Shown here piece by piece: positions 22,318 to 30,666 of a DNA stretch of 59,915 nt. How positions within the stretch are numbered: the first letter of the stretch is position 1; every line of letters begins with the position of its first letter. The translations under genes and the position numbers were made by a program. Location: positions 1 through 59,915 of the forward strand of contig CAJOCR010000019.1 of NCBI GenBank assembly GCA_905236755.1, in the 5' to 3' direction. The notes below the pieces were generated by a model that was not told the DNA's origin, did no database searches, and was given only the letters and a program-made list of their open reading frames with translations. The DNA comes from an uncultured Prevotella sp. (GTDB lineage: Bacteria; Bacteroidota; Bacteroidia; Bacteroidales; Bacteroidaceae).

Positions 22318-23280
22318 CTACTGAGCGACAACGTTTATTGGTTCTCCTGCCTGGAATGCCTTGATGTTCTCAACACATATATTGAGTAATCGCTGACGAG
22401 CTTCTTTGGTTGCCCATGCAATATGTGGAGTGATATAGGCATGTGGCTGTTTTAAGAGAGGGTTGTCTGCACGTGGAGGCTCTTCAGTAAGCACATCTGC
22501 ACCATAACCTAACAGCTGTCCACTCTCTAAGGCATCAGCAACATCTTGTTCGTTAACAAGCTGACCACGACCAGTATTGATGATAATAGAGCCAGGGCGC
22601 ATAAGTGCCAGTGTTTCTTTGTTTATCAGTTCACGAGTGTCATCGGTGAGTGGACAGTGTAGTGTTAAGATGTCACTTGCTCCTAACAAACCTTCAATGG
22701 TTGTTTTCTGAATGCCTGCAGGGAGGTCTGCCGAATTCTTACTTGTATAAGCAAACACATCCATACCGAAATCCAAAGCTATCTTAGCTACTTTCATTCC
22801 GATGTTGCCTAAACCAACAATACCTAATGTCTTAGCCGACAACTCTGGCAGCGGTGTGTTCCAATAACAGAAATCAGGATTCTTACTCCAGTGCCCACTA
22901 CGACTCTCATCGGCATAATGTGCCACCTGATTAGTGATATTAAGGATATGGGCAAAAGTCATCTGCGCAACACTATCTGTGGAGTAAGCCGGTATATTAC
23001 ATACTGTTATTCCTCGCTTGCTTGCCGCCTTAATATCGATATTGTTATAGCCTGTAGCCAATTCACCAATATACTTTAGTTTTGGTAGTTGAGCTAATAT
23101 TTCGTCGGTGATACGTACTTTATTGATTAGTATTGCATCGGCATCTTTTGCACGTGTTACAATATCTTCAGGCTTTGTACGCTCATAGAGTACAAAGTCG
23201 CCTAACTCTTTCAATCCATCCCAAGACAAATCGCCAGGGTTGGCAGCATATCCATCTAATTCTACTATTTTCATATCCAT
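22318..23280 (-). CDS. D-2-hydroxyacid dehydrogenase
   Basis: This 320-residue NAD(P)-dependent dehydrogenase of the D-isomer family (glycerate/hydroxypyruvate reductase-like) has the Rossmann motif GLGNIGMKVAKIA near 151-163. Catalytic residues are Arg in NTGRGQLV near 238, Glu in TEEPPR near 267 and His in ITPHIAW near 287. An N-terminal NKVRITDEILAQLPKLKYI block is typical. It probably reduces 2-keto acids such as hydroxypyruvate or glyoxylate; the precise substrate is not evident. Met3 (23274) is an equally good start. The gap to rarA is 5 bases. Confidence 0.9.
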   Translation of the reverse strand: MDMKIVELDGYAANPGDLSWDGLKELGDFVLYERTKPEDIVTRAKDADAILINKVRITDEILAQLPKLKYIGELATGYNNIDIKAASKRGITVCNIPAYSTDSVAQMTFAHILNITNQVAHYADESRSGHWSKNPDFCYWNTPLPELSAKTLGIVGLGNIGMKVAKIALDFGMDVFAYTSKNSADLPAGIQKTTIEGLLGASDILTLHCPLTDDTRELINKETLALMRPGSIIINTGRGQLVNEQDVADALESGQLLGYGADVLTEEPPRADNPLLKQPHAYITPHIAWATKEARQRLLNICVENIKAFQAGEPINVVAQ

Positions 23281-23285
23281 ATCTT

Positions 23286-24560
23286 TTATTCCTTATACCT
23301 TTCCCCCCATTTATCAAGCATTCTCTGATAAAGTTTTTCCTCGGCAGGAGAATGTTGTGCATGCCATAGTCTTTGGTTTTGCAAAGCATCTGGCATATAT
23401 TGCTGAGGGGTAAAATTATCAGGATAATCGTGGGGATATTTATAACCATCATGATAACCGAGCTGTGCCATTAATTCCGTAGGAGCATTGCGAAGATGCA
23501 ACGGAACAGGTTGATTACCTGTTTTCTTTACCAACTGCAGGGCATCATTGATACCTGCATAGGCAGAATTGCTCTTTGGACTCGTTGCAAGATAAACAAC
23601 AGCTTCAGCTAATGGAATTCTTCCTTCCGGCCATCCAATCTTCATAACAGCATCGAAGGCAGCATTAGCAAGAAGCAAGGCATTAGGATTAGCTAATCCA
23701 ATATCTTCTGCGGCAGAGATAACAAGTCGCCGCGCAATGAACTGTGGGTCTTCCCCACCCTCTATCATTCTTGCCATCCAATAAAGAGCTGCATCAGGAT
23801 CACTGCCACGAATAGATTTTATGAATGCAGAGATGATATCATAGTGCATCTCGCCCTGTTTATCATATGCCAGCGGATTTTGCTGTAGGCGTTCTTCTAC
23901 TTTTTTATCAGTAACAACTATTTTATCATTACTTTCAGAAGAAACAACTAACTCTAATATATTCAACAACTTACGAGCATCACCACCGCTATATCTCATT
24001 AGAGCACCTGTCTCCTTCAACTCAATTTTGAGTTTACTCAACTCTATATCTTCTGTGATGGCTCTGTTGAGCAAACCGAGCATATCGTCTTTATCGAGCG
24101 ACTTCAGAACATAAAGCTGGCATCGCGAAAGCAAAGGACGGATAACTTCAAACGAAGGGTTCTCTGTTGTGGCACCAATAAGGGTAACTATTCCTCGTTC
24201 AACAGCTCCAAGCAAGGAATCTTGCTGAGATTTAGAGAAACGATGAATCTCATCTATGAAAAGTATTGGCGATGCAGAATTAAAGAAACGTCCGTTTTTA
24301 GCTTTCTCAATAACATCGCGCACATCTTTAACACCACTTGTTACCGCACTAAGAGTGTAGAAAGGTGTTTCCAGTTTGTTGGCAATGATATGCGCAAGAG
24401 TGGTCTTGCCCACCCCTGGGGGTCCCCATAGGATGAACGATGAGATATGTCCGCTGTCTATCATTTTTCGTAACACAGCGCCCTCTCCTACCAAGTGTTT
24501 TTGACCTACATACTCTTCAAGAGTACGTGGACGCATTCTTTCGGCTAATGGCTCACTCAT
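23286..24560 (-). CDS. rarA: Replication-associated recombination protein A (RarA/MgsA AAA ATPase)
   Basis: This 424-residue clamp-loader-like AAA+ ATPase acts at stalled replication forks. Motifs are EYVGQKHLVGEG near 17-28, Walker A GPPGVGKTT near 45-53, Walker B LFIDEIHRFSKSQQD near 100-114, sensor GATTENPSFEV, arginine finger region SRCQLYVL, and the C-terminal DPDAALYWMARMIEGGEDP and KSNSAYAGI blocks that define RarA. The ATG at 24560 is chosen because an upstream in-frame start (24629) would place 23 unrelated residues before the conserved MSEPLAERMRP and would overlap a good promoter. That promoter ends 6 bases before this ATG, so the mRNA is probably leaderless or nearly so. First gene of a three-gene operon. 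Confidence 0.95.
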   Translation of the reverse strand: MSEPLAERMRPRTLEEYVGQKHLVGEGAVLRKMIDSGHISSFILWGPPGVGKTTLAHIIANKLETPFYTLSAVTSGVKDVRDVIEKAKNGRFFNSASPILFIDEIHRFSKSQQDSLLGAVERGIVTLIGATTENPSFEVIRPLLSRCQLYVLKSLDKDDMLGLLNRAITEDIELSKLKIELKETGALMRYSGGDARKLLNILELVVSSESNDKIVVTDKKVEERLQQNPLAYDKQGEMHYDIISAFIKSIRGSDPDAALYWMARMIEGGEDPQFIARRLVISAAEDIGLANPNALLLANAAFDAVMKIGWPEGRIPLAEAVVYLATSPKSNSAYAGINDALQLVKKTGNQPVPLHLRNAPTELMAQLGYHDGYKYPHDYPDNFTPQQYMPDALQNQRLWHAQHSPAEEKLYQRMLDKWGERYKE

Positions 24561-24565
24561 AATTA

Positions 24566-24597
24566 CAAAGGTAATGAGAATGAGTGAAACTACAAAA
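24566..24597 (-). promoter_or_regulatory. Promoter for rarA operon (leaderless type)
   Basis: TTTTG, 19-base spacer, TACCTTTG on the minus strand, an exact match to the Bacteroidetes consensus. The -7 element ends 5 bases upstream of the rarA ATG, so transcription would begin at or next to the start codon. Confidence 0.75.
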
Positions 24598-24742
24598 TTA
24601 AAATGACATATATCAGTCTTTTCTTGCACTTTTAGCTCAAAATATTTGTGGGAAAGAGAAAATATATTTATTTTCGCAACGTAATTGAGTAATAAAGTAA
24701 ATAAGACTATATAGTTGATATTATTTTAAAGAGAATTCTGTT

Positions 24743-25996
24743 TTGATATTTCACTTTTTAAACATATTGACAATCAAAAGTGGATACGCACATCATACAA
24801 CACGTTTATTAACGTTGTTGATATTACTATTCTTTATGGTGCTGCAAATTAAATCGGCACCTGATGAACCGATAACATATAAGAAACAAGCTGACTTTAA
24901 AATTTATTTCCCTGTAGATAATGCTGATTTACATTCGCAATACATGGGAAATGCAACCCTATTAAACAGAATAGCCGAAATCATTGATTCTATAGCTGAG
25001 AAACCAAACATGCGTTTCTTAGACTTTAAGGTTTGCGGGTATTCATCGCCCGACGGCTTAGAGAGTCATAATATCCGATTGTCACGTCAAAGAATGAAGC
25101 AGATAAAAGATTTTATGACTCACAGGTTTGGTATTGACCCAGACATTATACACACGAGTTTTGTTGCTGAAAACTGGCAAGAACTTGATTCTTTAGTCAG
25201 AAAATCAGATATCAAACGCCGTGAGGGTTTACTTAGGGTTATTGAGAGCAAAAGAAGAAACGACGATAAAGAACGACTGATACGCTATCATTTTGGTGAC
25301 CAATATAAGGTATTGTTACGTGAGTTCTACCCTAAGCTTCGTTATACTGTCATGCATATTGACTATGAAGACTCGGAACTACCTGAGGATATGAATGTTG
25401 AAGAGGAAAAGGCTGATACTATTTTACCTATGGATACTATTCAGGTTGTGGAACCACAGGTTGTTGCCATTCCTAAGAATATCCGTCCATGGATAGCTAT
25501 CAAGAACAATCTCCTCTATGACCTTGCTCTTGCACCAAACATTGAGATAGAACGTTGGTTTGGTAAGGAAAACCAATGGAGTATCATGCTTGACTGGGTG
25601 TCCCCCTGGTACACATGGCATAAGAACAGCCGAGCATACGAGATTCTAAGTCTTGGCGTCGAGATGCGTTATTGGCTAAACGCAAAGAGCAGAAAACATC
25701 GCTGGCTCACAGGATTCTTCATTGGTGCATATACCATGAGTGGTAAATATGACTTAGAATGGAACAACAAGGGTAATCAGGGTGAGTTTTGGTCACCAGG
25801 CCTAACCTTTGGTTATGCCCATCAGATAGGACGTCGCTGGAATATGGAGTATTCTATTGGTGCAGGCTGGCTATCAACAAACTACCGCCATTACAAGGGA
25901 ATGTTAGGTAATAACGAACTCATCTGGCAGTATAGTGGACACGATTACTATTTTGGACCAACGAAGGCAAAAATTGCGCTTGTTTTTATACTGTAA
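24743..25996 (+). CDS. OmpA-like / DUF3575 outer membrane protein
   Basis: This roughly 417-residue secreted protein has two domains. After a signal peptide (LLTLLILLFFMVLQIKSA) the first domain (about 45-200) resembles an OmpA-C-like periplasmic fold: FKIYFPVDNADLH, then VCGYSSPDGLESHNIRLSRQRMKQIKDFM. The second (about 245-417) is a DUF3575-type beta-barrel domain: NNLLYDLALAPNIEIERWFG, GVEMRYWL, RHYKGMLGN. DUF3575 proteins often travel with type V pilus genes in Bacteroidales, so a link to the fimbrial cluster to the left is possible. No ATG precedes the signal peptide: translation must begin at a TTG (24743 or 24767), an unusual feature. Confidence 0.82.
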   Translation: MIFHFLNILTIKSGYAHHTTRLLTLLILLFFMVLQIKSAPDEPITYKKQADFKIYFPVDNADLHSQYMGNATLLNRIAEIIDSIAEKPNMRFLDFKVCGYSSPDGLESHNIRLSRQRMKQIKDFMTHRFGIDPDIIHTSFVAENWQELDSLVRKSDIKRREGLLRVIESKRRNDDKERLIRYHFGDQYKVLLREFYPKLRYTVMHIDYEDSELPEDMNVEEEKADTILPMDTIQVVEPQVVAIPKNIRPWIAIKNNLLYDLALAPNIEIERWFGKENQWSIMLDWVSPWYTWHKNSRAYEILSLGVEMRYWLNAKSRKHRWLTGFFIGAYTMSGKYDLEWNNKGNQGEFWSPGLTFGYAHQIGRRWNMEYSIGAGWLSTNYRHYKGMLGNNELIWQYSGHDYYFGPTKAKIALVFIL

Positions 25997-25997
25997 A

Positions 25998-26033
25998 CCT
26001 CCCCCCCGCCCCTCCGAAGGAGGGGAGAACTAA
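25998..26033. repeat. Bracketing repeat at the 3' end of the DUF3575 gene
   Basis: ACCTCCCCCCCGCCCCTCC, loop GAA, then GGAGGGGAGAACTAA, starting two bases after the stop codon. A mirror-image copy sits at 26141-26172 at the 3' end of the converging gene. Confidence 0.8.
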
Positions 26034-26043
26034 CAGGAAAAGA

Positions 26044-26078
26044 AAAGCCTCTTACAGATGTTTTCTGCAAGAGGCTTT
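26044..26078. terminator. Bidirectional terminator between convergent genes
   Basis: AAAGCCTCTT (26044-26053) and AAGAGGCTTT (26069-26078) form a perfect 10-bp stem. The A-rich left and T-rich right ends suit termination from both sides. Confidence 0.75.
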
Positions 26079-26140
26079 ATAATACGCCTATGATGCATAG
26101 CTGCTATCATAAACCGATTTTAATTTAAGTTCATTTTTAG

Positions 26141-26172
26141 TTCTCCCCTCCTTCGGAGGGGTCGGGGGAGGT
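26141..26172. repeat. Bracketing repeat at the 3' end of the GH125 gene
   Basis: CTCCCCTCCTTCGGAGGGG, then TCGGGGGAGGTTA, running into the stop codon. It is the inverted counterpart of 25998-26033. Confidence 0.8.
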
Positions 26173-27623
26173 TATTTTATGCTATTAAGCAACTCCAACT
26201 TTCCATCATTGATGAGTTTGAGTATAAGCTCACCAAAGAGAGTGTTCTGCCATGCGAACCACTCACGAGTGAAGTTCTTAGGATCGTCCTTATGAAATGA
26301 TTCATGCATAAATCCAGTACCAGCATCAGTATTCATAAGAGTTTCGATGCACCATTTTATCTCCTTGTCATCCTTGCTGGTGAAAGCCTTCATCATAATA
26401 GACATTGGCCAAATCATGTCGTAGCCGATATGTGGCCCACCAATACCTTCAGCAACCTTACCTTTAAAGAAATAAGGGTTGTCTTCACTCCATACAAAAC
26501 GACGGGTATTCTGATAAATTGGGTCATCAATATCTACATCACCTAAATATGCCATAGCCAACAAACTTGGTACATTGGCATCATCCATGAGATAATGATT
26601 ACCGAAGCCATCTGCCTCGAAAGCATAGATCTTACCATATTTTGGATGATCAACGATAGCATATTTCTGTAATGCATCGTGAACCTCGTTAGCAAGTGCC
26701 TTACACTCGCCTGCCAAAGCTGTATTACCATTTACCTTTGTGAGCACCTCAGACATCTTCTTCAATGATGTTACTGCCATGAAGTTAGAAGGAATGAGGA
26801 ACAGAAGATTTGTTGCATCATCAGAAGGACGGAATACAGAAGCGATAAGTCCTACAGGCTTCACAGGACGTCCCCAACCAGCACAAGGAACAGTATCAAG
26901 AGCACGATCGGTAACGCGCAAGAACTTATAAGGCCCATTACCATCCTTACGCTGCTGTTCCTTGAAGGTCTTAAGTATTGCCTTCACAACATTAATCCAC
27001 TGCTCAGAACGGAAGATGCTATCATCACCTGTAGTCATCCAATAAGCATATGCTAAACGAATAGGATAACAAAGAGAGTCAATCTCATACTTACGCTCGT
27101 GAAGCATAGGTTTCATATCGGTACCATCGCTCATCCATCCACCGTTAGGCATTGGCTCTTTGTTAAAAGCATTTGCATAAGGGTCGATAAGAATGTTAGT
27201 AAACTGCTGAAGCACAGTTCCTTTTAACATCTCCTTGAGTTTAGGGTCTTTATTTGCCAACTGCAGATAAGGCCATACCTGAGCAGCAGAATCACGATTC
27301 CACATTGCGTGAATATCACCAGTATAAACAAATGTAGCAGGATTACCGTCCTTATCTACATCAAAATGCACTGTTGTGTCAATGGTGTTAGGATAACAAT
27401 TCACAAACATCTGGGCAAGCTTAGTGTTCTTTAATAGCTTTACCACACGTTTAATCTCCTTTTCTACACCTTCGGATACAAATAATCTATCCTTCAAAGC
27501 AGGACGATTATTGATTTTCAATGCATCAGTGGCATGCTTAAGTGGTTGAGCCTTTGCAGGTGTTTCCGCAGATACACATAGCGTAAACAGCATAGCTGCC
27601 GCAAGAATAGTTAATTTTTTCAT
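26172..27623 (-). CDS. GH125 exo-alpha-1,6-mannosidase
   Basis: This 483-residue exported glycoside hydrolase of family 125 removes non-reducing alpha-1,6-linked mannose from yeast or host mannan/N-glycan cores by an inverting, metal-independent mechanism. The signal peptide is MKKLTILAAAMLFTLCVSAE. Family motifs are FVYTGDIHAMWNRDSAAQVWPYL near 95-117, NGGWMSDGTDMKP, ERKYEIDSLCYPIRLAY, FRPSDDATNLLF near 280 and the C-terminal GTGFMHESFHKDDP. The Met at 27623 is chosen: an upstream in-frame ATG (27659) lies at the promoter -7 element. It stands alone, not inside a visible mannan utilisation locus. Confidence 0.94.
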   Translation of the reverse strand: MKKLTILAAAMLFTLCVSAETPAKAQPLKHATDALKINNRPALKDRLFVSEGVEKEIKRVVKLLKNTKLAQMFVNCYPNTIDTTVHFDVDKDGNPATFVYTGDIHAMWNRDSAAQVWPYLQLANKDPKLKEMLKGTVLQQFTNILIDPYANAFNKEPMPNGGWMSDGTDMKPMLHERKYEIDSLCYPIRLAYAYWMTTGDDSIFRSEQWINVVKAILKTFKEQQRKDGNGPYKFLRVTDRALDTVPCAGWGRPVKPVGLIASVFRPSDDATNLLFLIPSNFMAVTSLKKMSEVLTKVNGNTALAGECKALANEVHDALQKYAIVDHPKYGKIYAFEADGFGNHYLMDDANVPSLLAMAYLGDVDIDDPIYQNTRRFVWSEDNPYFFKGKVAEGIGGPHIGYDMIWPMSIMMKAFTSKDDKEIKWCIETLMNTDAGTGFMHESFHKDDPKNFTREWFAWQNTLFGELILKLINDGKLELLNSIK

Positions 27624-27656
27624 TTTAAGAATAGTTGTTATGTTTAAGATCGTTGG

Positions 27657-27688
27657 CAAAGGTAATGCAAAAGGATGAATTATGCAAA
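27657..27688 (-). promoter_or_regulatory. Promoter for the GH125 gene
   Basis: TTTG, 20-base spacer, TACCTTTG on the minus strand. Expected transcription start is about 27650, leaving a leader near 27 bases and excluding the upstream in-frame ATG. Confidence 0.7.
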
Positions 27689-27692
27689 TAAA

Positions 27693-27720
27693 AATCCCGA
27701 AAGCTCATGCCTTCGGGATT
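27693..27720 (-). terminator. Terminator of the peptide-utilisation operon
   Basis: AATCCCGAA and TTCGGGATT form a 9-bp stem; on the minus strand it is followed by a T-rich tract. It lies 8 bases beyond the stop codon of the last gene (27728). Confidence 0.85.
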
Positions 27721-27727
27721 CTCTTAT

Positions 27728-28972
27728 TTATTCCGTTTTCTTTTTCTTCAACGTGAAGTTTATATATGCTGATGATACTGGTGCCGTTGGCTTTGTATCC
27801 AAATAAGCCCAGTCAGAAACAGATTGCAGGAACGACTTAGAGTTATGGTCAATAATATAAACATCAAGAAGAACCTCACCTGTGCTTTCATCTACTATAT
27901 TGCGCACACCTAAGAGAGCTTCCTTATCTGTACTCTTTTCTGTTGACGAGAAGAAACGGTTTACATTCTTCAGAAGAAGCAATTGCAATGTTATCTTCTG
28001 CATACCAACATGAATGTCATAATCCTTATCAAATGTGAACTCTGAACCTGAAGAGAAATAGTCTTTAAGGCTTGAAGAAAGACTTGTAGTAAGCTGGAAG
28101 CCAGAGTAAGCACCACTTTCAAAAGTGAAAGTGTCATTGGCATCAAATCTTGGAAGATTCTCGGTATCACTATCCATAAGCATACCGTACCATTCTCCAG
28201 CAATACTCTCCGGTGTGGTCACCATCTCATTCATAACCCAAGTACCCATAAGGTCGTAGGCATATCCCTCTATCATTTTAACCTCTGTAGTAGGATACTG
28301 CCCCTCTATGAAACCTTCTTCTTCTGTTACCTGTGGCTTTAAGACAATTAAATCCTTTCCTTTTTCATAATTCAGCTTTTTCAGAGTGAAAGTACAGTAA
28401 TTGCTTCCTTTCTTTATGACAGCCGACTTATTCACAAATTCAAAGTTCTTACCCTCTACAGCAGTAGAGCTTTCATCAACACCCATAGTTATCTCTACAT
28501 CTTCAGATGCAGACATATACTCACCTGTACGTCCATTGAGAATACCTACACGAACAGTTACCTCCTGACTAAGCACATAGCTTGCCTTCTCAAAACTATA
28601 GAGCATAGGATCACGCTTACCAAGAAGAATTGTAGTCTGAGCATCACCAGCCTTCATAATGATGACCTTTGGTGTAGAGAAATTGTACTTTGATGATATA
28701 TTAATAACGAGGTTTTCAGCCTTACCATCAGCAATATATTTCTCTGCAGAAACAGTATAGTCACTTCCCATGACTGCCTCGCCAGAGAAGGTAACAGGAA
28801 TTTCCTGACCATTAGCCAATGCAGAAGGAACCACAAGACGTACTTTCAATGTGCCTGTGGTGAGAGCATAACGACTCTTCTCGAAGTGTATTGTGTTATC
28901 TTCTTCTTTGCTGCATGATGATGTGACAAGAACCGTCACAAACATCAGCATCAAATATAATATTTTCTTCAT
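27728..28972 (-). CDS. Surface lipoprotein of a SusCD locus, function unknown
   Basis: This 414-residue lipoprotein has lipobox VTSSC (Cys20). The N-terminal part shows repeated Calx-beta/immunoglobulin-like strands: FEKSRYALTTGTLKVRLVVPSA near 30-51, then a second copy FEKASYVLSQEVTVRVGI near 127-144. The C-terminal part resembles DUF4929-type lipoproteins (LMGTWVMNEMVTTPESIAGE...). It closes the operon that includes SusC, SusD and two proteases. A substrate-binding surface role is likely from position alone; no catalytic motif is seen. Confidence 0.75.
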   Translation of the reverse strand: MKKILYLMLMFVTVLVTSSCSKEEDNTIHFEKSRYALTTGTLKVRLVVPSALANGQEIPVTFSGEAVMGSDYTVSAEKYIADGKAENLVINISSKYNFSTPKVIIMKAGDAQTTILLGKRDPMLYSFEKASYVLSQEVTVRVGILNGRTGEYMSASEDVEITMGVDESSTAVEGKNFEFVNKSAVIKKGSNYCTFTLKKLNYEKGKDLIVLKPQVTEEEGFIEGQYPTTEVKMIEGYAYDLMGTWVMNEMVTTPESIAGEWYGMLMDSDTENLPRFDANDTFTFESGAYSGFQLTTSLSSSLKDYFSSGSEFTFDKDYDIHVGMQKITLQLLLLKNVNRFFSSTEKSTDKEALLGVRNIVDESTGEVLLDVYIIDHNSKSFLQSVSDWAYLDTKPTAPVSSAYINFTLKKKKTE

Positions 28973-29007
28973 TTTTTCTTCTATTATATAATTATAGAAA
29001 AAGCTAA

Positions 29008-29211
29008 TTAATCATTAGCATTCTCACTATATTCTCTTTCCTGCTCTTTTATAAGATTACGGTCTGCCTGTTTCAAAGGCTCTGGATCAGGAGTACGATA
29101 CTTTGATGCAATATTATCAGCTACAGGTGGAACCTCATCAGTTTCCTGACAAGAAGTAAAGATTGCTGCAGAAGCAATAACCACAAGTGCTGCAAAAAAT
29201 ATCTTTTTCAT
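29008..29211 (-). CDS. Small lipoprotein
   Basis: This 67-residue protein has signal peptide and lipobox IFTSC (Cys20). The mature part is short, polar and acidic (ETDEVPPVADN...EQEREYSENAND), with no known domain. It lies between SusD and a larger lipoprotein, 36 and 35 bases apart. It may be a small partner of the SusCD complex. The family is not recognised. Confidence 0.75.
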   Translation of the reverse strand: MKKIFFAALVVIASAAIFTSCQETDEVPPVADNIASKYRTPDPEPLKQADRNLIKEQEREYSENAND

Positions 29212-29247
29212 ATTCTTATCTTTTTAATTTATTAATAACTGAGAGGT

Positions 29248-30654
29248 TTAATTATAAACAACCTCGGTATAACCCTCGTTCTGCTGGATAGCAGGATTGA
29301 GCTGCACATCAGAAGGGTCTATAGGAAGGGTGTACATATACTTCTTGTTTGTATATTTAAGACCATTCTTCATAACCCAGAACTCAGGACGGCCATTACG
29401 TTTCAGTTCAAAGAAACGGTCGCCTTCAAGATAGAGTTCCTTACGACGCTCATTGAGAATTGCCTGAAGAAGAGGTGTAAGGGCATTACCCTTGCTATCA
29501 GTCTTTATATACTCTGTTTCATCAACAGCAGGAAGAGTTTCCATAGTATAATCTTCAACTCCTTCAATACGCTGTTTTCTGAAATTGTTAAGCATCTCAA
29601 GAGCCTCGGCTGTTTTACCAAGATGATACTGACTCTCCATAGCTATGAGATAAAGTTCAGCTGAACGAATACCAGCAAAGAAAGCCTTCTTATTAGTGCG
29701 TTTCTTACCCACAAAGAGTCTGTAACGAATATCCTTGTCTTTCTCCGCAAAAAGTTTGATGAAACGAATACTCATTGGACGAGCCACAAGATATTTGTTA
29801 ATTGTAGATGTTTCGCTTTTAGGAATAAGATCGCTACGGATAAGCTGATTTCCAACAAGACCTTCGGTTGATTCACTCATCTTCTTATAGTTCTCACCAC
29901 TAAGGACAGGGTGACGTTTCAACACATCTTCAGCCTGAGCCAAAGCCTCGTCATATCTGCCTGCCCAGAAATAAAGACGAGCAAGCATAGCCTTTACTAC
30001 ATCATTGTTAAAACGACACATTTCATTCTGAATATCATATTTCAGAGCCTCCTTGAAATCGCTCTCTGCCTGATTGATTGTCTGTTCAAGGGAACTACGA
30101 ATTGGTTTTGCCTCCATATCAAACTCTGTGACAATAGGCATACCCAACTGCTCGCTTGCATTGGTAACAGGCTCACAATACATACGGATAAGCTGATAGA
30201 AACAAAGACCACGAATAGCGTAGGCTGTACCTACAAGATCCTGACCATCACGCGTGTCACGACCTTCCTCATAATTATCGAGAATGATATTGCAGCGGCT
30301 AATAGTGGCATAATAACTCTCATAATAGCCATCATTAGTAATATTACCCAACCAGAATTTCAAACCAGAACCAAGAGGATACTGTGTGAGGTTTGTTTCA
30401 AGATTATCTGCTATTTCCTCAAACTGGCAGACAAGTTCATCATTAAAAAACAATGTTTTTGTCTGGGTTGTAGATGAGTTATTACCATCAATACCCGCAA
30501 GCATTTCATTCAATAATGCTGAATATTCCTCGGTTGTCTGTGGAATAGTCTTTCCGAAAGGTTTAATATCGAGGAACTTATTACACGATGTGAAAGCAGC
30601 TATTACAGCTACTGCCATCACGGCGTGAACGGTTTTAAATATATTCTTTTTCAT
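29248..30654 (-). CDS. SusD/RagB family nutrient-binding lipoprotein
   Basis: This 468-residue outer membrane lipoprotein caps its SusC partner. Lipobox FTSC (Cys24) is followed by NKFLDIKPFGKTIPQTTEEYSALLNEML, the usual start of SusD proteins. Helical TPR-like repeats carry YAIRGLCFYQLIRMYCEPV near 146-164, AMLARLYFWAGRYDEALAQAE near 225-245, and the C-terminal AILNERRKELYLEGDRFFELKRNGRPEFW, the most conserved SusD block. The stop of the SusC gene is 12 bases upstream. RagAB-type pairs import peptides, which suits the adjacent proteases. Confidence 0.95.
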   Translation of the reverse strand: MKKNIFKTVHAVMAVAVIAAFTSCNKFLDIKPFGKTIPQTTEEYSALLNEMLAGIDGNNSSTTQTKTLFFNDELVCQFEEIADNLETNLTQYPLGSGLKFWLGNITNDGYYESYYATISRCNIILDNYEEGRDTRDGQDLVGTAYAIRGLCFYQLIRMYCEPVTNASEQLGMPIVTEFDMEAKPIRSSLEQTINQAESDFKEALKYDIQNEMCRFNNDVVKAMLARLYFWAGRYDEALAQAEDVLKRHPVLSGENYKKMSESTEGLVGNQLIRSDLIPKSETSTINKYLVARPMSIRFIKLFAEKDKDIRYRLFVGKKRTNKKAFFAGIRSAELYLIAMESQYHLGKTAEALEMLNNFRKQRIEGVEDYTMETLPAVDETEYIKTDSKGNALTPLLQAILNERRKELYLEGDRFFELKRNGRPEFWVMKNGLKYTNKKYMYTLPIDPSDVQLNPAIQQNEGYTEVVYN

Positions 30655-30666
30655 TTTGAGTATCTA

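Noticed and set aside
24561..24629. Longer rarA start at 24629
   Set aside because: It would add 23 residues outside the family and would lie upstream of the consensus promoter at 24566-24597.
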